The notes under the pieces are model-generated. The model did not search any database. It was not told the origin of the DNA and worked only from the letters and a program-made list of their open reading frames with translations. From Bacillota bacterium (GTDB lineage: Bacteria; Bacillota; Clostridia; Christensenellales; SZUA-584), in NCBI GenBank assembly GCA_023428025.1, contig JAEYZN010000039.1, positions 1-64,000 on the forward strand: a stretch of DNA of 64,000 nucleotides. The letters run 5' to 3'. The position numbers and the translations under genes were made by a program. Of this stretch, positions 8,860-16,535 are shown in pieces (within the stretch, counting starts at the first letter, position 1; every line of letters begins with the position of its first letter).

Positions 8860-9591
8860 TTCCCCACGCTGATCGCCATCATCACCATGTTCTTCGCCGC
8901 GGCGGCGGGACCACTGGAGTCCGCCGTGTCCGCGCTGGCGTTGGTGGGCGTCATCCTGCTGGGCATCCTGATGACGCTGCTCGTCTCGCGGGTGCTGTCC
9001 AAAACGCTGCTCAAGGGCGTGCCGTCGTCGTTCACGCTGGAGCTGCCGCCCTACCGCAAGCCGCAGGTGGGCCGCATCATCGTGCGGTCGCTGCTGGACC
9101 GGACGCTGTTCGTGCTGGGCCGCGCCGTGGCGGTGGCCGCGCCCGCCGGGCTCATCATCTGGCTGCTCGCCAACGTGCAGGTGGATGGACTGAGCCTGCT
9201 CTCGCACGCGGCGGCCTTCCTCGATCCGTTCGCGCGGGTGATCGGGCTGGACGGCTTTATCCTGATGGCGTTCGTGCTGGGCTTCCCCGCCAACGAGATC
9301 GTGATCCCCATCGTGATCCTCTCGTACATGGCGACAGGCAGCCTGACCGATCTGGATTCGCTCGCCGACCTGCGCGCGCTGTTCGTCGCCCACGGGTGGA
9401 CCTGGGTGACCGCCGTGTGCACCATGCTGTTCAGTTTGATGCACTGGCCGTGCGGCACCACCTGCTGGACGATACGCAAGGAGACGCGCAGCTGGAAATG
9501 GACGGCGGTATCGTTCGCCGTGCCCACGGTATGCGGCATACTGGTGTGCTTCATCGTCGCGAATGCGGCAAGGCTGCTGGGGCTGGCATGA
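8860..9591 (+). pseudogene. feoB: Truncated FeoB, C-terminal membrane part only
   Basis: The frame matches the last 244 residues of Bacillota-type FeoB, the GTP-dependent ferrous iron permease: FPTLIAIITMFF, GVPSSFTLELPPYRKP, DRTLFVLGRAVAVAAPAG, GLDGFILMAFVLGFPANEIV, HWPCGTTCWTIRKE, ending at TGA. The N-terminal G domain and first membrane helices are absent. Homology begins abruptly at the conserved (CNGR)FPTL point, about 80 bp after the recombinase stop. The 5' part is nowhere to the left in this window. The gene cannot transport iron; the break is probably an integration or deletion junction. Confidence 0.9.
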
Positions 9592-9729
9592 GTTGCGCCG
9601 CCTCCGTGTGGCGGTGGTACAGTGGGGAACGGTTTCGGCCCGTTCCTCCCCTGCCGTGCAAAAGCCGTAAAACGGACATTTCGGCCCTCAACATGATATA
9701 ATATTAATATCATTTGTGAGGTGGAGACC

Positions 9730-9939
9730 ATGGTCAAAAGCGAAAAACTGACAAGACAGATTGCCGGTACGATGGCCATCGAGGGCATGCGACTCAGCAA
9801 AAAAGAAATTTCTCTTGTCAGGCAATGCGCCAGCGGACAGAAATCTTCCTCTGCAGTCATCAAGGAGCTTGTGAAAAAACATACTGTTGTGAAGCAGGCG
9901 CTCTTTTGTCTTATTCTTACGACTAGGGCTGTTTATTGA
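9730..9939 (+). CDS. VbhA-type antitoxin of a Fic system
   Basis: About 69 residues, ATG preceded by GAGGTG. The N-terminal helix contains GTMAIEGM, which fits the class I Fic-inhibitor motif [S/T]xxxE[G/N] as T-M-A-I-E-G. The following RLSKKEISLVRQCASGQKSS and VIKELVKKHTV resemble VbhA proteins. In known systems the Glu of this motif blocks ATP placement in the Fic active site. The last residues (after KKHTV) look like read-on into a deletion junction. The toxin partner is reduced to its tail, so the antitoxin is an orphan. Confidence 0.75.
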   Translation: MVKSEKLTRQIAGTMAIEGMRLSKKEISLVRQCASGQKSSSAVIKELVKKHTVVKQALFCLILTTRAVY

Positions 9940-10087
9940 GATACTCGCCGACAGGGCCGGGTACGAAGTTGATTCCTCCGACGTTTCATCTGATGAGATG
10001 ATAGCGGCAAGCTACCAGTCTTTTAACCAGCGTTACGATGACATGAACAAACTCATGCGGCGTATAACAACTCCAAAAGCAATATAG
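9926..10087 (+). pseudogene. C-terminal remnant of a Fic toxin
   Basis: A frame without start reads GLFIEILADRAGYEVDSSDV then SSDEMIAASYQSFNQRYDDM and ends in TAG. This is the pattern of the last segment of many Fic proteins (AGYxLDxSxVxxEEMIxASxxSFNxDY). The catalytic HPFxxGNGR motif and everything before it are missing. It directly follows the antitoxin, as the toxin gene should, so an internal deletion has removed most of the toxin and left both ends of the module. Confidence 0.65.
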
Positions 10088-10161
10088 CTCCTCTGGCTCC
10101 CTCCTGAAACTCCTTTCAGAACATAGACACTGCACATCCGCAGCGGGAGAAACGGCTCTCT

Positions 10162-10313
10162 CTGTACCACTGGCCGCGCGGCACCACCTGCCGGACGATA
10201 CGCCAGGAAACCCCGCAGCTATGGACGGCGGTGTTGTTCGCCATGCCCACAGTGTGCGGCATACTGGTGGCTTCATCGTGGCAAATGCCGTGCGGCGGCG
10301 GGGTCTGGGGTGA
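10162..10313 (+). pseudogene. Second FeoB C-terminal scrap
   Basis: LYHWPRGTTCRTIRQETPQL, WTAVLFAMPTVCGILV, then after a 2-base loss near 10268 the other frame continues CFIVANAVRRRG and a stop. It parallels the end of the longer feoB remnant but differs at many bases, so it comes from a different feoB copy or a much older duplication. The two scraps flank the antitoxin/Fic remnant. Confidence 0.75.
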
Positions 10314-10399
10314 GGTAGATAGGGGCGGACGCCTCCCTCCGGATTGCTCAGACGGACTCACCTGTACATTCCAAATATACCGCTTATGGTCAAGAACAA

Positions 10400-10460
10400 T
10401 TGACAAAAGCAAGGCGCTCCGCATATAATTGAACATGTACAAAAACTGTTCAATTATATG
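10400..10460 (+). promoter_or_regulatory. Promoter and palindromic operator of the TetR gene
   Basis: TTGACA (10400-10405) and TATAAT (10424-10429) are consensus hexamers 18 bp apart. CATATAATTGAACA (10422-10435) and TGTTCAATTATATG (10447-10460) are perfect 14-bp inverted arms with an 11-nt spacer. The left arm covers the -10, so a dimeric repressor bound here would block initiation. The first regulator codon is 17 bp downstream, which fits autoregulation. Confidence 0.8.
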
Positions 10461-10476
10461 CAGGCAGGGAGCGGTG

Positions 10477-11040
10477 ATGGGTTCTAAGAAAGAAGCGACC
10501 AAGAAAAAAATAATAGGCGCTACGCTGGATTTGCTTGACCAATCAGAAAATCCGGAGGATATCACCGTTCGAAAGATAGCCGAAGCTGCCGGAATAGGAC
10601 CGGGGTTGATCAGCTACCACTATCAGTCGAGAGATAATCTGATCAATGAAGCCGTATCCATAAAGCTGATGTCTTTGGCGGCAATCATGGAGTAATGGGA
10701 TGGAGACATGGGCGATCCTGTTAAATATCTGAAGGAAATGCTTACAGCGCTGTCTGATATCGCCGCTAAAAATCATAAGCTTCGTCATTTTTCAATGGAG
10801 TATAGTTTATTGAAAGGTGATTATAAAATTTGCCTTTATTTGCTTCCGGTTTTGAAGAAGATTTATAATGGCAGCAAATCAGAAACGGATTTACGTCTGA
10901 TCGCCTTTCAGATAACCGCCATTATGCAAAGCGTATATTTAGGGCCGGAATCGTTTCATATGCTGACCGGCATCAATGTTGAAATAAAAAATGAGCGAGA
11001 TAATCTGATACATTCAATTGTGGATAACCTGATTAGATAA
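10477..11040 (+). pseudogene. TetR-family repressor with an in-frame stop
   Basis: ATG after AGGGAG. The first 72 codons encode a normal TetR DNA-binding domain (ITVRKIAEAAGIGPGLISYH YQSRDN, here split for length). A TAA at 10693-10695 stops it, and the same frame resumes WDGDMGDPVKYLKEML through the ligand-binding/dimerisation part to a second stop. No frame change is needed, so one point mutation (or one sequencing error) explains the break. A truncated 72-residue HTH might still be made. The downstream FMN reductase is the likely target gene. Confidence 0.8.
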
Positions 11041-11088
11041 ATTACAGAAAACGAACATATTATGGAGACTATTTCCGGAGATCAGAAT

Positions 11089-11787
11089 ATGAAAATAACC
11101 GTGATTTATGCGACACAGCGAAAATCGAAATCCAGCACTTATAACCTTGCGCAGCGATTTATACGGCAACTATCCGAAACAGACAAGGTGACGGAATTTT
11201 TTCTGCCAAGAAATATGCCGCATTTTTGCGTGGGATGTTGGAATTGCTTCACCGATTTCAAATCATGTCCGAATTATGGCTATATCCAGCCGATCCTGGA
11301 ATCCATGCTTGAGGCGGACCTGCTGATTTTTACGGCCCCTGTCTATGTCTATCACGTTCCCGGACAGATGAAGGCGTTCCTCGATCATTTTGGATATCAA
11401 TGGATGCCGCATCAGCCAAGGAAGGAAATGTTCAGCAAGCAGGCGCTGCTCATCTCTACAGCCGCAGGGGCGGGCACAAGGTCTACCCTCAGGGATTTAA
11501 AAGACAGCATGACTTTCTGGGGGATTTCGCGCATCTACACTTTCGGGAAAAACGTTCATGCAAGCGATTGGACTCTTGTGAAGGACAAAAAAAAATCGCA
11601 GTTTCAAAGCGAAGCCGACAGGCTTTCGCTTAAAATAAAAGCGGAGAACAGAAATGTAAAACCCCATTTAAAGATCAAAGCCTTGTTCTACGCCATGAGA
11701 TTCATGCACAAACGGTTTAAGATCAATCCCGCAGATGTACGGTACTGGGAAGCGCAGGGGTGGCTGGGGAAAGAAAAGCCATGGTAG
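11089..11787 (+). CDS. NAD(P)H-dependent FMN reductase / flavodoxin-fold oxidoreductase
   Basis: 232 residues from the ATG at 11089 (CCGGAG ribosome site); an ATG 27 bp earlier is less well placed. The flavodoxin-like start MKITVIYATQRKSKSSTYNL holds the FMN phosphate loop. The cysteine-containing segment CVGCWNCFTDFKSCP and the FTAPVYVYHVPGQMKAFLDH segment are typical of the iron-sulfur-flavoprotein/NADPH-FMN reductase family. It reduces FMN or flavin-dependent substrates in the cytosol; the substrate is unknown. It follows the broken tetR by 48 bp and was probably under its control. Confidence 0.8.
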   Translation: MKITVIYATQRKSKSSTYNLAQRFIRQLSETDKVTEFFLPRNMPHFCVGCWNCFTDFKSCPNYGYIQPILESMLEADLLIFTAPVYVYHVPGQMKAFLDHFGYQWMPHQPRKEMFSKQALLISTAAGAGTRSTLRDLKDSMTFWGISRIYTFGKNVHASDWTLVKDKKKSQFQSEADRLSLKIKAENRNVKPHLKIKALFYAMRFMHKRFKINPADVRYWEAQGWLGKEKPW

Positions 11788-11853
11788 TCCCCCTTCCTTT
11801 TTGTGGACCAGTCATAGAGTTTCGAACTATTATTTATATAAGGGGTATTTTAA

Positions 11854-13002
11854 ATGGAAAAAGTGTACCGGCGTTTGGATTACATGGATAATCTACGCAG
11901 CCTGGTCATCATTCTGGTGGTACTGCAGCATCTGGCCGTGACCTACAGCAGCCTTGGAAGCTGGTATTACATGGACGGCGTCCCATTGTCGTTGGCGGAG
12001 ACCGCCGTTTTCGGTTATTACCAGTCCTTCGTGCAGGGCTTTTTTATGGGTTTTCTCTTTCTGCTCTCCGGCTATTTCGTCCGTGCGTCCTATAACAAGA
12101 AGGGATTCATGGGCTTCGTCTGCGAGCGCCTGAAGCGTCTGGGGATTCCCGCGCTCATTTACATGCTGGTCATCAACCCGTTTATCCTCTATGTGCAGCT
12201 CGATCTCAGCTGGGTGCGGCCCAAGCCGTCGTTCTTCAGCTTTTATCTGGATCACCTCGCCAATTTCGATTTTCTGTCCGGCTCCGGCCCTCTCTGGTTC
12301 GCTATAGCGCTGCTCGTGTTCTCTGTCATCTACGCGCTTGTCCGGCTCATAAAAGGCCCGGGCAAAAAGGCGGCTGAATTGAAGCGGCCGCTTTACAGCT
12401 CTAAAAACGTGGTTTTCCTCATTTTTATCATCGCGCTGCTCGCATTCCTGACCAGGACCGTTCAGCCTGTCGGCACCAGTGTGATGAACATGCAGCTTTG
12501 TTATTTCGCCCAGTATATCTGCCTGTTTGCCGTGGGCATCGTATTGGGCAAACACAAAGGCTTCGACACGATCGGCTACCGCTCCGGAATCAGATGGCTG
12601 CTCTCGGCCACGCCTCCGGCTTTTCTCTGCTGGGCGGTTATCATGCTTTTCGGCGGTGCGCTCGAGGGAGACTTAAGCTATAACGGCGGCTTTACCTGGC
12701 AAAGCGCGGCGTTTGCGCTCTGGGAATCCTTTATCGCTGTTGCGGTATCCGTCGGGCTTGTCGTCCTCTTCCGCGAGAAGCTAAACCGGAAAAACAAGCT
12801 GGCTGCGGTGCTTGCCGATAATTCCTTTGCGGTCTATATGTTTCACGCGCCGGTCATCATTGCGGCGGCTCAGCTTGCCGCGCCGCTGACGCTGCCCCCC
12901 ATCGTCAAGTTCCTGCTGCTTGCCGTGATATGCGTTCCGTTATGCTTCGCTGTCTGCCAGCTCATCATAAGAAAAATACCGCTGCTGAATAAGGTGTTAT
13001 AG
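11854..13002 (+). CDS. Membrane acyltransferase, family 3 (OafA/MdoC-like)
   Basis: 382 residues with about ten hydrophobic segments. The start RLDYMDNLRSLVIILVVLQH and the following GFLFLLSGYFVRASY match acyltransferase-3 proteins, which move acyl groups onto extracytoplasmic sugars, lipids or glucans; the early conserved histidine is present (VLQHLAV). An AAGGGG ribosome site precedes the ATG. There is no obvious sugar-polymer gene beside it, so the acceptor is not known. The following 250 bp up to the MerR gene contain only its promoter. Confidence 0.85.
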   Translation: MEKVYRRLDYMDNLRSLVIILVVLQHLAVTYSSLGSWYYMDGVPLSLAETAVFGYYQSFVQGFFMGFLFLLSGYFVRASYNKKGFMGFVCERLKRLGIPALIYMLVINPFILYVQLDLSWVRPKPSFFSFYLDHLANFDFLSGSGPLWFAIALLVFSVIYALVRLIKGPGKKAAELKRPLYSSKNVVFLIFIIALLAFLTRTVQPVGTSVMNMQLCYFAQYICLFAVGIVLGKHKGFDTIGYRSGIRWLLSATPPAFLCWAVIMLFGGALEGDLSYNGGFTWQSAAFALWESFIAVAVSVGLVVLFREKLNRKNKLAAVLADNSFAVYMFHAPVIIAAAQLAAPLTLPPIVKFLLLAVICVPLCFAVCQLIIRKIPLLNKVL

Positions 13003-13201
13003 AAGAAACAGCGCAAGCCCCGCCAGAAACTTATGGGCCGGATAATACCTGTGACCCCAATTCGGCCAAGAAACAGAAGATGTTTTTCTTTTGGGGCATT
13101 GGCCCCACCGTTTTGAATCAGGACAGGCAATCCGGAACAAGAAAATTGGAATGTCCGGAACGCCTGCCTTTTTCGTTAAATCAAATAATTCAAAAATTCT
13201 C

Positions 13202-13232
13202 TTGCTCATGACGTAACGTCATATGTCATAAT
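13202..13232 (+). promoter_or_regulatory. MerR-type promoter with 19-bp spacer and central palindrome
   Basis: TTGCTC (13202-13207) and CATAAT (13227-13232) are 19 bp apart. The spacer carries the perfect palindrome ATGACGT-A-ACGTCAT (13208-13222). A long spacer with a central dyad is the hallmark of promoters untwisted by MerR regulators, and the gene downstream is a MerR. Transcription would start about 13 nt before the ATG at 13252, giving a very short leader. Confidence 0.7.
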
Positions 13233-13251
13233 GTTCACAGAGGTGACGAAT

Positions 13252-14064
13252 ATGACTTCAAACGAGAAAACATATGGCATCGGAGAATTGGCGAAGGCGA
13301 CCGGCTTAACCGTGCGCACATTGCAGCACTATGACAACATCGGGCTTTTGCCGCCATCGGGACGCACTGAGGGTGGACGCCGGTATTATACCGACAGCGA
13401 TATGCTGAAGCTGACCCAGATCGTGTTCTATAAATCTGTCGGCATATCCCTGTCGGACATCCGCGAAAAGCTGTCGAATTCTCCCACGCCGGTTGAGCTG
13501 GAAGGCGTATTCAGCCGGCAGCTGACAGTGCTGTTAAAGAAAATTGACGCGCTGCATATGGCCCTGTCGGTACTGAGCTCCACGATTGATATTCTCAGAT
13601 CCGGCGGCGAGCCGCCGTTTGAGACCCTGGCTCAGCTTATACGCGCCATGGATGGCAGCAGTCTGAACGATTGGGCCGGCTTCGAGTTTGGCGCTGCGTT
13701 GAACGAAAGCCTTGAAGGGAGCGGGCTCACCACCCTGGGCGGCGCGATAGATTTCTATCACACCATGCGTGAACTGATGGTGGAGGCCGTGGCGCTCAGC
13801 AACACGAACACGGCAGCCGACAGCCCCGCCGCGCTGAACCTTGGCCGGCGCTGGTGGGAGGAGGTCATCCTCAGGGTGACTGCCGGCGGCGATGATGCCG
13901 CTCTTGCTGCGCTGGCAGTCAACAATGACCGCGCAATGTGGCCGGAGGCCGACCGCAAGCTGTTTGAAGCCGCCGAACCGTTTATCGAAGCGGCTCTCGC
14001 CGCTTACATCGATAAAAACAAAATCGTCATATCCGTACCCCAGCCAGGAGGTGATTCGCAATGA
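13252..14064 (+). CDS. MerR-family activator with TipA-like C-terminal part
   Basis: 270 residues from the ATG after AGGTGA; an ATG 21 bp earlier overlaps the -10 and is rejected. The N-terminus is a MerR winged helix (YGIGELAKATGLTVRTLQHY DNIGLLPPSGRT, split for length) followed by the dimerisation helix. The C-terminal 150 residues are helical, with a WEEVILRVTAGGDDAALAAL stretch like TipAS domains that bind drugs or peptides. The stop overlaps the ATG of the ABC ATPase, so it controls and is co-transcribed with an exporter. Confidence 0.85.
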   Translation: MTSNEKTYGIGELAKATGLTVRTLQHYDNIGLLPPSGRTEGGRRYYTDSDMLKLTQIVFYKSVGISLSDIREKLSNSPTPVELEGVFSRQLTVLLKKIDALHMALSVLSSTIDILRSGGEPPFETLAQLIRAMDGSSLNDWAGFEFGAALNESLEGSGLTTLGGAIDFYHTMRELMVEAVALSNTNTAADSPAALNLGRRWWEEVILRVTAGGDDAALAALAVNNDRAMWPEADRKLFEAAEPFIEAALAAYIDKNKIVISVPQPGGDSQ

Positions 14065-14942
14065 CCGAGAGCATTACCGTAAAAAATCTGTACAAATCGT
14101 ATGGGAAAAAGCAGGTCCTGCGCGGTGTGTCGTTTCGCGTGAAGCAAGGCGAAACGTTTGGCCTGCTCGGCGTCAACGGCGCAGGCAAGACGACGGCCAT
14201 TGAGTGCATAGAAAACATGCGCAAGCCCGACAGCGGCGAAGCCGTGGTCAACGGCACGCTCGGCATCCAACTCCAAAGCACGTCGTTACCCGAAGCCATG
14301 ACTGCAAAAGAGGCCATGCAGGTTTTCTGTTCTTGGCATAAAGTGCCGTATCGCGGCGCATTGCTGGAACGGTTCGATATGGCGGGCGAGTATTTGAATA
14401 AAACCTATGCGTCGCTCTCCACGGGAAGAAAGCGGAGGCTGCATCTGGCGCTCGCCCTGTGCCACAGCCCCAGCGTGCTGATTCTGGACGAGCCCACGGC
14501 AGGGCTTGACGTGGAGGGCAGAAACGCGCTGCACGCCGAGATACGCAAGCTGAACGCGGCGGGCGTGAGCATACTCATGGCCACCCACGACATGGCGGAG
14601 GCCGAAGCCTTATGCCATCATATCGCCATTTTGCGCGGCGGCGTGATCGCCCGCGAGGGGACGCCGATGGAGTTAACGGCAAACGCCAGCGTTCAAAGCC
14701 GCGTTTTCATAAAGACCCGCGGCAACAGCCTCGATGGTTTTGTGCCTGAGGGCGAACCTACAGCCGATGGTTACCTGTCCTTTCCGTGCAAAAGCGCCGC
14801 GGAATTCCTGTTGCCGCTGCTTTCGCATATTCGCGCAAGCCGCGACGATGTGATGGATTTGCGCGTGGAACGGGCAAGCATAGAGGATATTTTCCTTGAA
14901 GTCGCAGGCGAGAATCACCCGGCAGGAGGCGAGAAAAGATGA
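14061..14942 (+). CDS. ABC transporter ATP-binding protein
   Basis: 293 residues. Walker A is GVNGAGKT, the signature is LSTGRKRRL (a variant of LSGGQ), Walker B is VLILDEPTAGLD and the switch histidine is in MATHDM. The C-terminal extension matches DrrA/CcmA-type drug-export ATPases. It overlaps the MerR stop by ATGA and its own last four bases overlap the permease start, so three genes form one operon. A drug or peptide efflux role is inferred. Confidence 0.92.
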   Translation: MTESITVKNLYKSYGKKQVLRGVSFRVKQGETFGLLGVNGAGKTTAIECIENMRKPDSGEAVVNGTLGIQLQSTSLPEAMTAKEAMQVFCSWHKVPYRGALLERFDMAGEYLNKTYASLSTGRKRRLHLALALCHSPSVLILDEPTAGLDVEGRNALHAEIRKLNAAGVSILMATHDMAEAEALCHHIAILRGGVIAREGTPMELTANASVQSRVFIKTRGNSLDGFVPEGEPTADGYLSFPCKSAAEFLLPLLSHIRASRDDVMDLRVERASIEDIFLEVAGENHPAGGEKR

Positions 14943-15658
14943 AGGCGTTTTTTATCCAGCTCTGGGTACAACTGAAAATGGACTTGAGGGACAAGGGCAC
15001 TCTGATGGTCTATTACCTCGTACCGCTGGTGTTTTATCTGGTCATGGGGAGCATCATGAAAGCCATCGCCATGGACGCGCAAATCCCTCTGATTCTATCC
15101 ATCACGATTTTTGCCCTGTCGATGTCGGCATTTTTGGGGATGCCGCAAAATCTGGTCAAAGCGCGTGAGCAGGGTATTCTGGAGGCGTACCGTGCCGCGG
15201 GCGTTCCGGCGTGGAGCTTGCCGCTGGCAACGATTATCCTGTCGACGCTGCACATGATGTTTGTGGCGATTGTCATCTTCGTTACCGCACCGTACCTGTT
15301 CGGTGCGGCGCTGCCGGAAAATATTCCGATACACTTTTTGGCTGTTCTGCTGGTTGCGCTTTGCTCGGAGGGCTTGGGCGCGCTGCTGGCCTGTCTGGTC
15401 AAAAAGCAGAACACCATGACATTGGCGGCGCAATGCCTGTTCTTGCCAAGCATCATGTTTTCGGGGATCATGTTTCCGGCACAGCTGCTGCCAAAACCCA
15501 TGCAATGGCTGGGCATGGCCTTGCCCGCCACGCAGGGCGTGCGCCTGCTTGACGGCAGCGCGCTTGCCGCAGCGCCGCTTGCCATACTCTGCGGGCTGAC
15601 CATTGCGTCCTTTGCGGCGTCAGCGGTCCTGTTCAAACGGATTGGTATACGAAGGTAA
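14939..15658 (+). CDS. ABC-2 type permease
   Basis: 239 residues with six hydrophobic segments. The segment PSIMFSGIMFPAQLLPKPMQ and the following GVRLLDG part are typical of ABC2 membrane proteins partnering DrrA-like ATPases. The ATG overlaps the ATPase stop (ATGA). As a homodimer it would form the membrane channel of the exporter. It is shorter than many ABC-2 permeases but complete in its membrane core. Confidence 0.9.
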   Translation: MKAFFIQLWVQLKMDLRDKGTLMVYYLVPLVFYLVMGSIMKAIAMDAQIPLILSITIFALSMSAFLGMPQNLVKAREQGILEAYRAAGVPAWSLPLATIILSTLHMMFVAIVIFVTAPYLFGAALPENIPIHFLAVLLVALCSEGLGALLACLVKKQNTMTLAAQCLFLPSIMFSGIMFPAQLLPKPMQWLGMALPATQGVRLLDGSALAAAPLAILCGLTIASFAASAVLFKRIGIRR

Positions 15659-16088
15659 GACGTCTTTGAGCGATCGGAATGCCCGCAGCAAATTGGACAG
15701 GCTTTTCGGAGAGCCCCTTTTCTACAGGCATTTCCGCATCCCTTCTCATAACCGCGCCCTGAACGGCTGCATCTATTTTGGCTACACGTTAAACAAACGG
15801 GCACTACACACCTGCTTTGCCTGATGCGGCTTTGCCGTAATGGTGCGGCTGTAACGGCAAAAGCAACAACAGCGGTCAAGGTTTTGGCCTTGGCTGCTGT
15901 AGATTGAAGCTGCAAATAAGCCGGCTGATAAGCATATCCTCTCATTTCTCTGCGCCCTTTTGCCATGCCATCATGTCCATGCACAGCAAATCCCAAGGTA
16001 TTCAAAACACAAGCTTTGTACGGTAACCAGAGTTCTCTGATTTTTCCGGCAGTGTCGAATAATTTGTTTTTTTGTCTTGACAAGGCCG
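15659..16088. other. Intergenic, no gene recognised
   Basis: About 430 bp between the exporter operon and the blaI promoter. Only short overlapping frames without ribosome sites were seen, and no clear terminator hairpin. Confidence 0.5.
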
Positions 16089-16134
16089 GATTACTGATGT
16101 AATCTACGGTTATATTATATAGGCTACATATGTA
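16089..16134 (+). promoter_or_regulatory. Two BlaI-type operators around the blaI promoter
   Basis: GATTACtgatGTAATC (16089-16104) and TACATATGTA (16125-16134, within CTACATATGTAATC) are dyads of the TACA/TGTA type bound by BlaI/MecI repressors. They flank the A/T-rich TATATTATAT, the probable -10 region. The second site lies about 20 bp before the blaI ATG. This supports autorepression that is lifted when BlaI is cleaved. Confidence 0.75.
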
Positions 16135-16154
16135 ATCTGTAGAGGGGGAATGTT

Positions 16155-16535
16155 ATGAATAAGCTGGCTGAAAGAATAGCAGATTCCGAACTCGAGGTCA
16201 TGCGGGTGTTGTGGGATGCGAAGACCGCCTTGCCTGTTGCCGAGATTCGCAAAGAAATCTGTAAAAAGACCGGCTGGGAGGGTTCCACCGCCAAGACTTT
16301 GCTGTATCGCCTGCAAAGCAAGGGCGTGGTGGCGCAGGAAAGGCGGGAGGTGTACTACTACTCTCCCCGTGTCACGGAGGATGAATATAACGAGTATACG
16401 ACGCAGACGCTGATCGATAAGCTCTATAAGGGCAGCGCGAAAAATCTGATCGCCTCGTTTATATCATCCAAAAAACTGAGCGACGACGATATCACCGAAT
16501 TACAAAATATATTACGGGGCGGCAAGAAAAGATGA
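16155..16535 (+). CDS. blaI: BlaI/MecI-family repressor
   Basis: 126 residues, normal for the family. The N-terminal winged helix includes DSELEVMRVLWDAKTALPVA and the recognition helix region WEGSTAKTLLYRLQSKGVV. The C-terminal dimerisation part carries the segment where BlaI is cut (NLIASFISSKKLS). An AGAGGGGG ribosome site precedes the ATG. It overlaps the M56 peptidase gene by ATGA. In known systems the repressor is inactivated by proteolysis after the sensor detects a beta-lactam; here the inducer may differ (see the sensor). Confidence 0.92.
   Translation: MNKLAERIADSELEVMRVLWDAKTALPVAEIRKEICKKTGWEGSTAKTLLYRLQSKGVVAQERREVYYYSPRVTEDEYNEYTTQTLIDKLYKGSAKNLIASFISSKKLSDDDITELQNILRGGKKR

Noticed and set aside
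8716..9863. Long minus-strand frames opposite feoB
   Set aside because: His/Arg-rich or low-complexity translations with no ribosome site; the plus frame matches FeoB closely.
15034..16083. 349-residue minus-strand frame opposite the ABC permease
   Set aside because: Shadow of a gene with clear membrane topology; composition is not protein-like.
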